DNA from: Colletotrichum lupini
Taxonomy: Eukaryota; Ascomycota; Sordariomycetes; Glomerellales; Glomerellaceae
Assembly: GCF_023278565.1 (NCBI RefSeq)
Contig: NC_064675.1
Coordinates: 1,798,001-1,862,000 of the forward strand
DNA length: 64,000 nucleotides
Direction of reading: 5' to 3'
Shown here: piece after piece, positions 30,094-41,480 of the stretch
Position numbering within the stretch: the first letter of the stretch is position 1
How the letters are laid out: each line of letters begins with the position of its first letter
Notes under the pieces: model-generated
The model's database searches: none
What the model was told of the DNA's origin: nothing
The model's input: the letters and a program-made list of their open reading frames with translations, nothing else
Position numbers and translations under genes: made by a program

Positions 30094-31495
30094 AGTTACG
30101 GGCTATATTACTACCCTATATAGCTAGTGTTATCTAGTTAGAGATAAGAATAGACTACTTATTATATAGTTTAGTATATAATAAAGACCGATTTTAGAAG
30201 CCTTAGTATATAAAGAAGTTTTATATATATATACTAAGTAGAGCATTAGTAAGTTTATAAACTAAAACTATAATATAGATATATGCCGAAGGATCGCTAC
30301 TATTTTTAAAGTTTTAATTATATAATCGTCTCGTTTATTTTATAAACTAATAAAGCGATATAGTTAATAGGGCTTATATATATATAATTAAATAACCGAA
30401 CTCGTATTAATTTTCTAAAAAAACTCTATAACTAAGGGTAATACTCTTATTATAAATATTTATAGGTCTTTTTTATATACGAGCTTAGATATAAGTCTTA
30501 ATACCTTATAAATCTCGCTTTAAAACTCTTTATAAATAAATATAGCCTTCTATAACTAACTAATTTAATAAGATCTCTTATTATATATAAAGCTAAGATA
30601 ATTAAAGAGGTTATAAAAAATAAAAACCTTATACTTAGTAACTCTAATAGCTTAAGGGGTACGACTTATAATAATAGCGTTCTTTTTTAATATAAAATAA
30701 TAATAAAGGTTATTAAATAGCGTATAGCTTACGAAGTAGCCCGGGCGTAAAATAATATCGTATTTAAAGTACTTAATATATTTAAAAAGTCTTATATTTA
30801 AAAAGATCTATCTTAGTTTATTAAATATAGTTACGGTACTTAATTTATATTATAAGATAATAAGAATAGGGTATATTTTAATTTATTACCCCTCTTACTT
30901 ATATTAATAAAAAGGGCTAATACTAAAGACTATATTACGGCGCTATTAATTAAAAAGGGAGATATAAAAGACTTTATTAAGACCCTACCGGTTTTTAGGG
31001 CTTGTACGGACGATGTAATAATAGAGCAGGCCCTAAAGTCTAGACTTGAATATAAAAATAATCTAAATACTTTAGTTTTATTATTTATATCTATTTTTTT
31101 AATATATCTTAAAGTTATATATTACTATAAAAATGGGTACGAGGGTAGGACGGTTTATATAGTTAAGTTTAATAATATAAGTTTAGTATCTTTTTTATTT
31201 ATAAGGCATAATATAACGCCCCGCGAGAGGTATATTAATAATATAGAACTTACTTATAGTCCTAGCTTAAAGATATTAATAAGAGAACTATACTTAAAAA
31301 TATACGTATACGGGTTTTCTTATTTACTTAAGTTATATAGAGATAGAAAAAGTCCGAATATAAAGTAAGAAAGATAGCGCTAATTAAATATTAATAAGTA
31401 AATACTTATTTATATCCTAGTCCTTTAGACCTAAGGCTTAAAATATAAACTTATTATACGGTCCCTTTTCTATTTTTACGAGCCTATTCTCGGCT
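30094..31495 (+). repeat. Left arm of a 1,402 bp inverted repeat
   Basis: This arm is the reverse complement of 32,989-34,390, the same length with no net indel, so position p pairs with 64,484 minus p. The outer ends are AGTTACGGGC here and GCCCGTAACT there; the inner ends are TATTCTCGGCT here and AGCCGAGAATA there. Similarity stops abruptly at both ends and no target-site duplication is visible. Sampled differences are mainly G/A or C/T, for example 31,004, 31,015 and 31,048, where this arm keeps TpG and the other arm shows TpA. Both arms are otherwise RIP-type sequence, so the copy was made after most RIP. Confidence 0.93.
30856..31365 (+). pseudogene. 170-codon stop-free frame inside the left arm, unknown protein
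   Basis: The + frame from 30,856 runs 170 codons to a TAA at 31,366 without a stop, although the surrounding frames are stop-rich. It has no upstream ATG in frame; the same frame continues upstream to roughly 30,470 with occasional TAA/TAG. An in-frame CAG at 31,027 and TGT at 31,003 survive. The translation has the stretches KTLPVFRACTDD, NGYEGRTVYIVKF and LFIRHNITPRE and a hydrophobic run near the middle. I cannot assign a family. Its mirror lies on the - strand of the right arm. It is most likely the C-terminal part of a RIP-mutated repeat or host gene, related by position to the readable frame at 29,240-30,093 but in another phase. Confidence 0.45.
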
Positions 31496-32988
31496 ACGTA
31501 TTCCTTAATATTAATTAAAAAGCGCCGTAATAAGTTCTAAAACTACTATTATTAGTTCCCTAATATAAAAAAGCGGTTGTTTTTTATTTTACTAATCTTA
31601 GTTAGAATAATAACTAAGTCCTCCTCTTTTTTTATAAAAACGGCCTTTATAACGCACCGCTATTCGCACTTTATATTAAATACGAGCTATTTAAAAATAT
31701 TAATAATATAGCCGTTTTTTTTATACAGGTCTTACCTAATATTTAAGGTAACTTTAATTAGCTTATTATATTTTTCTAACTTAAAAAAGCTAAATTACGT
31801 AATAAATATATTAAAAATACGCCTCTTATTAAATAGCCTATTATACGACGTAATTAGCTCAATATTATTTTTTTCGTTTTTATTTAAAATATTAATAATA
31901 ATTATATAGGGCAGGGCTATATTAGTCCTTAAGGCGGGTTTAAAGTTAAGTTTATAGTTTTATATCCTATTTATTAATAATAAGACGTTAAGTAGCTCGT
32001 TTTAGAGCTATTATAATAGCGGTACTAAAATCGAGTTATAAATTAATTTAGAATAGAACTTTATAATTATATAAGAGAACTTATTTACGTATATTAGGTA
32101 TAGTAAACTTAGTTATAAATAATATAAATAAGAGTATATAAAAGACTATAAGCTACCGATACCTATATATATAATTTCCGGATATAGTTTTTACATACGG
32201 CCGCTATAAAGCCTAGCTCTCAGAGCGCTCTCTAAACTTAAAAAATATAAGCTAGGACCCTAGTTTATTTAATAATAGATTTAGTCCTCTAATTAAAATA
32301 GAGTAAGTTTAGGATAAAACCCTATACGCCCTTATAAACGCTAGTATATAACGCCTTATTATTTAGTAGCTTATAATACTTATACTTAGTTATTTTATTT
32401 TTATAAGCTTATAGAAATGAACTCGTTAGCTAACTTTTATAGCCCCTAAGGCGCATTCGGCTAGTTAAGCCGTAAAATAAACTATTAGTATTAGGCTTAA
32501 TAAATAAGTTTATTATTAAAATATTTACTATTACTCTCTCGCTCCGTTACGTAATTCTATTTTACGATATTTATTCTCTACTTCCTCCCTTATTAAGTAA
32601 ATTATATTTACTTATTCTTTAGCTTTAGTAAAAGTTCTTAATATATTCTATATATAATATCGTAACTACTTAATTTAATTATTAAATATATTTATATAGA
32701 TACTAAAGGCGCTTATTTATTATACTATCTCGTTAGTTAAGTTAAGTATACAGTACTTCAATATAATACTACTAAGCTTACCCCTTAGTTTATAAAGTCT
32801 ACTTAGCTTAAATAAAAAGGCTTAAAGATATATATATAAATATCTAAGCGGGCTTTAAGCGAACCTCTAAATTGCTAAAAGAATACTTTATAAATCGTTA
32901 TAATATATATACTTTTATTATATTAAAATATAATACTAAAACTCCGAGCCGGGATATAGGGAGGAATTCGTATATATTATTTAGACTA
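31496..32988. other. Spacer between the inverted arms, RIP-degraded
   Basis: This 1,493 bp segment separates the two arms. It is RIP-type AT-rich sequence with stops in all frames, and I found no gene, no RNA and no internal symmetry. Whether it moved with the arms or was already in place cannot be told from the sequence. Confidence 0.75.
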
Positions 32989-34390
32989 AGCCGAGAATAG
33001 GCTCGTAAAAATAGAAAAGGGACCGTATAATAAGTTTATATTTTAAGCCTTAGGTCTAAAGGACTAGGATATAAATAAGTATTTACTTATTAATATTTAA
33101 TTAGCGCTATCTTTCTTACTTTATATTCGGACTTTTTCTATCTCTATATAACTTAAGTAAATAAGAAAACCCGTATACGTATATTTTTAAGTATAGTTCT
33201 CTTATTAATATCTTTAAGCTAGGACTATAAGTAAGTTCTATACTATTAATATACCTCTCGCGGGGCGTTATATTATGCCTTATAAAAAAAAAAAATACTA
33301 AACTTATATTATTAAACTTAACTATATAAACCGTCCTACCCTCGTACCCATTTTTATAGTAATATATAACTTTAAGATATATTAAAAAAATAGATATAAA
33401 TAATAAAACTAAAGTATTTAGATTATTTTTATATTTAAGTCTAGACTTTAGGGCCTGCTCTATTATTATATCGTCCGTATAAGCCCTAAAAACCGGTAGG
33501 GTCTTAATAAAGTCTTTTATATCTCCCTTTTTAATTAATAGCGCCGTAATATAGTCTTTAGTATTAGCCCTTTTTATTAATATAAGTAAGAGGGGTAATA
33601 AATTAAAGTATACCCTATTCTTATTATCCTATAATATAAATTAAGTACTATAACTATATTTAATAAACTAAAATAGATCTTTTTAAATATAAGACTTTTT
33701 AAATATATTAAGTACTTTAAATACGATATTATTTTACGCCCGGGCTACTTCGTAAGCTATACGCTATTTAATAACCTTTATTATTATTTTATATTAAAAA
33801 AGAACGCTATTATTATAAGTCATACCCCTTAAGCTATTAGAGTTACTAAGTATAAGGTTTTTATTTTTTATAACCTCTTTAATTATCTTAGCTTTATATA
33901 TAATAAGAGATCTTATTAAATTAGTTAGTTATAGAAGGCTATATTTATTTATAAAGAGTTTTAAAGCGAGATTTATAAAGTATTAAGACTTATATCTAAG
34001 CTCGTATATAAAAAAGACCTATAAATATTTATAATAAGAGTATTACCCTTAGTTATAGAGTTTTTTTAGAAAATTAATACGAGTTCGGTTATTTAATTAT
34101 ATATATATAAGCCCTATTAACTATATCGCTTTATTAGTTTATAAAATAAACGAGACGATTATATAATTAAAACTTTAAAAATAGTAGCGATCCTTTGGCA
34201 TATATCTATATTATAGTTTTAGTTTATAAACTTACTAATGCTCTACTTAGTATATATATATAAAACTTCTTTATATACTAAGGCTTCTAAAATCGGTCTT
34301 TACTATATACTAAACTATATAATAAGTAGTCTATTTTTATCTCTAACTAGATAATACTAGCTATATAGGGTAGTAATATAGCCCGTAACT
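32989..34390 (-). repeat. Right arm of a 1,402 bp inverted repeat
   Basis: Reverse complement of 30,094-31,495, colinear throughout. Differences occur in both directions: this arm shows TpA where the left arm keeps TpG (pairs 33,480/31,004, 33,469/31,015, 33,436/31,048), while elsewhere this arm keeps C or G that the left arm has lost (for example near 33,605-33,625). A homopolymer run of 12 A at 33,284-33,295 corresponds to a mixed TC...TATTT run in the left arm, so a few changes are not transitions. The pattern indicates independent mutation after duplication. Confidence 0.93.
33119..33628 (-). pseudogene. Mirror copy of the 170-codon stop-free frame
   Basis: On the - strand this is the partner of 30,856-31,365 and is also free of stops over the same 170 codons, ending in TAA. 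The upstream in-frame stop is TAG here and TAA in the left arm. Substitutions relative to the left copy include Cys to Tyr (TGT to TAT) and Glu to Lys (GAA to AAA), both G-to-A. No ATG start is available and no family is recognised. That both copies stay open may simply reflect recent duplication rather than selection. Confidence 0.4.
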
Positions 34391-36549
34391 CGGATAATAA
34401 ATACCCTTATAATAAAGAGTAAGAGCGTACTAACGGATACTCTTTAAATATAAATAAAAAACTCCTTTTACTTATTATTACTTCGTAATGCTAATCTTAA
34501 AAGTGCTTTAGGCTAAAGCTTTATGTTATAAAACGTTATAATAAAGTAGTCTAGCGGCTTAGTCCTAGGCCGCATAGGGAGTATATATAATATAATACTA
34601 ATATATATATTTCTTATATTATTAATCCGTATAATAAAGGGCTTTATCCTTTAGTTATCGTTATTTATAATAAGCCGAGCGAAAATAATAATAATACGAG
34701 CTATATTAGCTAGTAGCGAGGATAGTAATATAGCTTTAGCTACGCTTATATTTAATATATTTAGGGTAAAAGACCTATCGGCTTTTATCGTTATAATTAT
34801 TTCTAAATTACGAGCGTCGAGGCTATAGCCGACTTTTATTAATATAAATTCTTTATAAATTTTAAAAGCGAGAAGTTCCTTAAGGGTAGCTATAAAGTTA
34901 GGTCGCTTATATAAGAATTTAGTAATCGTTTTAATATATAAGTTAAAATAAATCGTTACGATAATAAAAGCTATTATATCTTAAGAAAAAATAGTTAATA
35001 AGTAGTAATTAAATATAATTAATATACGATAGATATAAAAAAGAACGTATAATTAAAATAGAAATCCTAAAACCTTAGGGTTAGCTTAGTAATATTATTA
35101 ACTATAAGGCCTAAGTAATATTAATATAATAAAGTTTAGTTATATAATATATATATTATCGACGTATACCTCGGTTTAAATAAAAAGCCTTAGCTCGTTT
35201 ATAATATAATAAAATATTTATAACTAATAGCTCGTAATAACTATCCCTTCTTATATCCTAGACTTCGTTAATTAAAAACGACGTATCGAAGTTTATAATA
35301 AAGGAGCTAATATTTAAAATAATATTAAAAAAAAAGGCATAACGTAGCTAGGGACTAGCTTAATAATAAGGATACGTGCGAAAGGAAACTTAAAAAAATA
35401 ACTTAATTTTAAGTCTAGTAGCGGTTATTTTAAGTATTTTTATATTCTACGAAATAAACTCGCTTTTTATATTAGTTACTCACTATTTAGCCCTCGTTAA
35501 TTATTATAATCTTATTATTTAAACAAGGAGGGTATAGTATACGTTATAAAACGGTCCTTATTACGTTAGTTTATAAATTTAACTTTAGCTTATTAGCTTA
35601 TATACCACTCTATACCTAAATTAAAATAGTAGTTATACTAAGTATAGAGTAACTATTAGCTCTATTTTTAAATACGGCCAAAAAGTAACCGCAAGATCCT
35701 ATTTTTATTTTATCTCGATTTACTTATAGTTATAGCTCGCCTTTATTATATAATATATATTATATATATATTTTAAAACTAGTTTAAAAGCTATAAAAAA
35801 TAGTATAGGCCGTAATATATATATTATCTCTATTCTTCTCCTATTTTTTTACTACGACTAGTATTTACCCTAGTACTCTAGCCTATAACGCTAACTATAA
35901 GTATTATAAGATCCGTTAAATACTATTATAAACTTTAATAGCTAGCTACGGATTAGCTACGAGCCGTTATAGAGTATACTATTTGAGGTTATATAGGCCC
36001 TAAGTAAGAACTTATTTTATAATTAAAAATCCTTAAAATAGCCGCAAATATATAGCAAATAATACTATTATTAATTAATTAAGAGGGAGAGGGCCGCATT
36101 ATTACTAATTAAGCTATATCTTCTTTATTATAGGCGTCTAATAATATAGCTTTAATACGTAGTAGTTACGGGAAGAAAGTATAGTAATAATAAGCTCTAT
36201 ATACCTAGCTATTAAGTAAGGATAATCCGCTATATAAAAATACGACCGTTTACTTACGATAGTAGTAGCCGACGCACTTTCTATAATAAATTTATAAAAG
36301 TAGAACGCATAACGCTATTATTAGGAGTTAGTAAAACTAAGAATAGGTTTTCCGTTATCGTTTATACAGTATATCCCTATTATAAGCTTCCTTAGTTAAT
36401 TAAGAACAAAAGATCTAAAACCTAAATAAGAATACGATATTTCTTATATTATATAATTAAATATAATCTAGTATTAAATAGTACTATATATTATATTATG
36501 TTCTGGGGCCCCTCCTATTATAAGGTCTTCGGATAGACGCATTTTAACT
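34391..36549. other. RIP-degraded AT-rich block, no readable gene
   Basis: RIP-type DNA between the right inverted arm and the RIP-mutated island homologue. No gene, RNA or repeat was recognised on either strand. Confidence 0.72.
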
Positions 36550-36925
36550 ATTTCCTATAGTATAGTATTAATTATATATTACTTCCTCTTAGTAATATAC
36601 TTTATCTTTTTAAACTTAACGTATATAAGCTGCGCCGAAAGTTAGCCTTACTATATATATATTACTATAATTAATAATAAGAGAATAATAACTATAAAAG
36701 CCGGTTATAAATACTTTTAAATAGCTCTTAGATACGTACTATTACTCGCACTATATCTAATAATCCCGACCCCACATTTTACTTATAAATAAGTCGCTAC
36801 AGCCATTACCAGAGGTTTATAGGGGTCTATTATAGCAACTTTTAGCTTCTTAAATATTATTAATATTTATAAAAGAGGAAGTAATATATATATATTACTA
36901 TATATAGTATAGAATTTAATACTTA
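36550..36925 (+). repeat. RIP-mutated homologue of island segment 49,990-50,365
   Basis: About 375 bases align colinearly and in the same orientation with 49,990-50,365 of the non-RIP island. Anchors are TACTTCCTCTT (against TGCTTCCTCTT), CTCGCACTAT, CCCCACATTT, AAGTCGCT (against CAGTCGCT) and TTACCAGAGG, with matching spacing. Most differences are C to T or G to A in this copy, as RIP would make. A patch around 36,798-36,845 keeps several CpA sites and is less damaged than its surroundings. Homology becomes unclear at both ends. No protein could be assigned to either copy. Confidence 0.8.
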
Positions 36926-37997
36926 TTTATACTACGCCAAGCTAAGATACTAGCTTACCTAGTCTTATAACTACTTTTATAATATTATTTAAGCTAATAC
37001 TATTATAACTAATACCGTTTTTATAGTTACGTATTAAAAGTTAATTAATAAGTTACTAATTAAGACTATATATATAGACTTAAGGCACGCAGTAAGTAAA
37101 AATATACCCGCCATTATACTAGATCTACCTTTTTAAATACTATTATAAGGCCCTTTTTTATTCCTAAGTATACTCTTCTTAGCCTTAAAATAGGAAGTTT
37201 ATAAGCTAACTAGTTTACGAATAGTAAATTTAAAATAAGGACGGCGACTCGATATAATAATAGTTAAAGTAAAGTACTATAAGTAACCTTAATTAATACT
37301 TAAAAAAACTAAATAAAAGTCGTTAGTTCTATTAATATAATTATTCTAAACGTTAAAAGTTAGGGTAGCTTATTAAAAAAGTAAAGTAAATAATTATATT
37401 TAAAGAATATTTTATTATTAAATAGTCCCGTTAAATATAAGTATTAGATCGGGCCCTATTTAAAAAAAGTATAGATCCTTAATATACGCCCTACCCCGGG
37501 CTAGAAACTATTTACTAAGCCTCTTCCGTTTCTTATATTTTTTATTAATTTCTAACTTTTAATCTCTATTTATTAATCTAGATCTAGTACCCCGGTTACT
37601 TTATATTTTTATTACTTAGTCTAGACCTAGTCTAAACCTTAATTATTAAAAGCTAACTACTAGCCGTTTATTTATTTAAAAGCCGTAAGTATAATATTTT
37701 TTATTAACCCCTATTATAACGCTTACTAAGTAATTATTTAAAAAATAGAAATATTTATTTTTTTAAAAAGTAAATAATAAGGCCTTAATATTATTATATA
37801 ACGAATAAACCTCCCTTATTTTAAATTATAAACTTAGAGTAAATAAGACGAGGTCGATATAAATATAAATAGGGAGGTCTCTTTTTAATTAAATTTAGGA
37901 GTTTTCTTAGTAAATTAAGTTTCTAGCCCTACCCTATTACTAAGATACTATTAACCGTATATTAATATTATTATATAATAATATTATTAATAAACTT
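36926..37997. other. RIP-degraded AT-rich block, no readable gene
   Basis: RIP-type sequence with stops in every frame between the island homologue and the minisatellite. Nothing recognisable was found. Confidence 0.7.
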
Positions 37998-38580
37998 TTA
38001 ATAATACTAAGTAACGGTTTTTTTATATTTCCTTTATATCTCATTAATAATTATTTTAACGTTACTAAGTAGCGGTTCTATATCTCTTTCATATCCTATT
38101 AAATAAATATTCTTAACGTTACTAAGTATCGGTTCTACGTTTTTTTTATATCCCGTTCATAATTATTTTAACGTTATTAGGTAGCGGTTCTATATCTATT
38201 TCCTTTATATCCTATCGAATAGACATTCTTAACGTTACTAGGTAGCGGTTTTATATTCTATATCTCTTTTATATCCCGTCGAACGAATATTCTCGATATT
38301 ACTAAATAGCGGTTCTATATCTCTTTTATATCCCGTCGAATATATATTCTTAACGTTACTAAGTATCGGTTCTATATTTCCTTTATATCCCGTTAAATAG
38401 ATATTCTTAACGTTACTAAGTAGCGGTTTTATATTCTATATCTCCTTTATATCCCGTTAATAATCGTTCTTAATATTACCGGGCATCGGTTCTATATCTC
38501 CTTTATATCCCGTTAAATATATATTCTCGACGTTACTGGGTATCGGTTCTATATTTCCTTTATTTTCCATTAATAATTAA
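37998..38580. repeat. Minisatellite, ten copies of a unit of about 60 bp
   Basis: The core AACGTTACTAAGTAGCGGTT followed by a pyrimidine-rich TCTATATCTCxTTTATATCC and a short variable joint recurs ten times. The CGGTT words sit at 38,015, 38,073, 38,130, 38,185, 38,246, 38,310, 38,367, 38,424, 38,487 and 38,544, a spacing of 55 to 64 bases. Units differ by substitutions (AGCGG or ATCGG, GTTAA or GTCGA) and small length changes, including an inserted TATTCTATA in some copies. Both flanks contain ATTAATATTATTA-type AT sequence in opposite orientation. No reading frame runs through it. Confidence 0.95.
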
Positions 38581-39613
38581 TTTAATAATATTATTAAAAT
38601 ACTTTTTTTCGAGCGATATAAGCGGCGAAATTCGGACTCTATAACCTCTTCGTAGTACTACTTAGGAACCTATCCTTATTAATAATAGAGCTAATATAAA
38701 AACGTAACTTTATATAATAGATTATAATAGCGCGCGAGTACTTAGGATAGTAAATATCGCTTACTAAATATTAAGTAATTACTTAGTTAAGCTCTAGTAG
38801 CTTATAAATTTCTTTTATAATTAGAAATAGGACGATACTCGCTATTTTTAATATATAATTATACCTTCGAAGCTCCTATATTTAGTTCCTATTTATAACG
38901 ATACTATCTTATCGTAATAGCTATTACTATAGGTTCTTATATAATAATTAAAAACCCCCTTTAAGGCTACTCTCGTATATATATAGCCCTATAGTACTAT
39001 TAATAATAAGGAATTTCGGTTATAAACGACTAAAAGTGCGTATCGTTAGTTAAGTAGTAGCTTATAAGTATTATATTAAGCTCGTATTAAGATACTTACG
39101 TAGTTATAATAGAAATTTAGATTTATTATATACTAAATACTAGCTAGATTAGCATAGCTAGCTACTAGGGCGTTAAAGGAGCTAAGGGTAATATAATAAA
39201 GGTTATATAGCATAGCTCGCTAGTTTATCCTTTCTATCCTCGTAGTATTGATAAGAACTAGCCGTTTACGCTACGCTTTATAGCTTAACGGATATTAATA
39301 AATTTAAAAAGCTTTTAGAAATATTTAAAATAGGAGAAATAGTATAAATAGGGATTATAAACGTAGTAGTTAGTACGAGCTCGCTTTAATAAGCGGGCGG
39401 ATTTAGAAAAGCTACGAAGTAAATTTAATATTAAAATCTAAATACAGTTATAGCTATATTATACTCGTATTATACAGTTTTATAATATATTTAAAAATAT
39501 ATAATTAGATCTAAGGGACTAATGCGGACCTAAAGGCTTAGGATAATTAATTATAACCGTTAAGCTAGTTTCTTACTAACGGATTATTAAGTAAAATACC
39601 GTAGTTTCTCTAA

Positions 39614-39625
39614 CGGGCATGCCCG
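39614..39625. other. Perfect 12-bp GC palindrome
   Basis: CGGGCATGCCCG is self-complementary and is followed by CCCGCT. A related word, AGCGGGCGG, lies in inverted orientation about 230 bases upstream near 39,385. The two might be ends of a small non-autonomous element, but the intervening sequence does not prove it. Confidence 0.45.
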
Positions 39626-39868
39626 CCCGCTCTAATAATTTCGATACCCAACTACTTTTAAATAATAAATAGTTATACTCTAAGCCTATACTCTAAGCCC
39701 AATTTTAACTTATAATAGGACTTTGCCCGACCCTATTAAGGGCGTTTATAAACTATCCGGGTACGTCCCTTACGTTAAAAACACCCTAGGAGCTTCTTAG
39801 AATGCTCCCTATCTATACTACTATATTTAATAATAATAATTATATATATATATTTACGAATATAGTAA

Positions 39869-39897
39869 AGGGAGTTTAGAGGGAGTTTAGAGGGAGC
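39869..39897. repeat. Short tandem repeat, 11-bp unit
   Basis: AGGGAGTTTAG occurs twice in direct succession and a third partial copy (AGGGAG) follows. The complementary strand reads CTAAACTCCCT, loosely telomere-like, but the period is 11 rather than 6, so it is not taken as telomeric. Confidence 0.6.
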
Positions 39898-40987
39898 CCG
39901 ATATAGCGGATAGAAGTAGCTATAGGTATTACTAAGTAAAATAATACGTATTACTAATCTCTCTACCCGCAAGGAACATTTAATTAGAAAACGTAAGCAT
40001 AAGTAATCGTAGTTAGGACTAGTTAATAATAATAGCTATACCTAAATTATAAAACCTACGTATTTATAAAATATATAAGCCCGTAAGTAAACCCCGCCTT
40101 ATTTATCCTAATATCCGCTACTAAAAGATTTAATACGTAATAGATTTTTATTTATTAATTTTCGATATATTTAAATTAATAATTAAATAGCTCTATTATA
40201 TACGCTATAATAAGGAGACCGAGCTTACTTCAACTAACGACTTTAAAAACGCGGGTATAATTAAGATCGGGCATAACTTATATTACTACTTTATATATAT
40301 TAATATAACGGGCTATTTAAAAATACTAAGGGCTACTAAGCTATTAAAATATATTAAATAAAGAGCGGATTATTAGCGTTATATATAAGTCGTCGTCCGT
40401 AGCCCCCGACCCGAGACGGGGTATAAGAAGGCGGTATTATTTTAAATAATTAGTTAAAGCGCGCTACTTTATAGTGCTAAAAGCCTAAGAAGCATAACTT
40501 CGAAACTAATACTATTTAATTCTTAACGGCTATATCTTAATCGCTTCGGTAACACCTTTTTTAAGAGCCTTTTTTAAAGCGTATTTATATACTTATAAAC
40601 TTATTTAATCGCCCCTTAGTACGAGAGAGATTATATTTAAAAAATACTATTATAATACTATAGTCCTAGTATAAGGCCTACTCTTTAATAATAAAGATCT
40701 ATTTAATATAGTACTTAACGGGGGCTAATAAATAATAAAAATAAGTCTTATTACTTATAGTCTTATTATAATAAACCTTTTTATTTATCTTAATTAAGTA
40801 CTTAATACGGTAGTAATTATTATAAGCGGGAGGCGAGCCGTATATATAGAGATATTTATTATAAAACTTATTATAGTTTTACTTTTTATAATCTAAATAA
40901 GCCTAGGTACGTTAGTTATAAAGTCGGCGCTACTACGTATTATAAATTTACTATCTCTTATTTTAAAATATTACTAGACTACCCGTT

Positions 40988-41480
40988 CTATACTTTATTT
41001 CTAACCGCGCTATTAAAGAGATTATATATACTAATATCCTATATATCCCCTAATATATCGACCTCCCTAGTACTATTAATAATAATATTAATAAGTATTT
41101 CTTATTTTATAATACGTCCGCTCGTACCCTAAAGGGCCGGACTATTAAGTAAACGTTAGTAAAGCTACTTTTTAATATTAATATTTTTAGTTACTTATAG
41201 ATTCTTACTATAACTAATTAGTAAAGTATTAGTATAAAGAGTACTATTACCGTCGTTATTATTATTCTAAGGGGTATTTATCTCCGTAATAGCGTCGAGA
41301 TTAATATTATTAATTCTTATTACCGCTTTTTTATAAATAGAGACGTTATTTATTTTTATATCCTATAGGGGGTAATAGTACGTTTGCGCGCGCTACGGGC
41401 CGTATTATTAATTATTACTAAGCGATTTATTTAGAATCTAAGTAAATTAGTACGGTTACGTATTAGCGTTTACTTATTAT
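40988..41480 (+). pseudogene. Weak RIP-mutated coding ghost
   Basis: In this + frame about 165 codons contain only TAA/TAG stops, around seven of them, and one stretch of more than 40 codons is open (ending near 41,345). Readable pieces include KYFLFYNTSARTLKGRT and RLRALRAVLL. No catalytic motif was found and the family is unknown. Stop density is only modestly lower than in neighbouring frames, so this may be chance. Confidence 0.2.

Noticed and set aside
30094..34390. DNA transposon with 1.4-kb terminal inverted repeats
   Set aside because: No target-site duplication, no transposase in the spacer, and a readable frame appears to cross the left outer boundary, which fits a segmental inverted duplication better.
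37998..38580. CRISPR-like regular repeats
   Set aside because: Units are contiguous and variable with no unique spacers of constant length; this is a eukaryotic minisatellite.
39869..39897. Interstitial telomere repeat
   Set aside because: The period is 11 bases and the unit does not match TTAGGG or its usual variants.
39775..39972. 65-codon ATG-started frame on the - strand
   Set aside because: Low-complexity Ile/Tyr-rich translation of AT-rich RIP DNA crossing a TA microsatellite; no motif and no supporting context.
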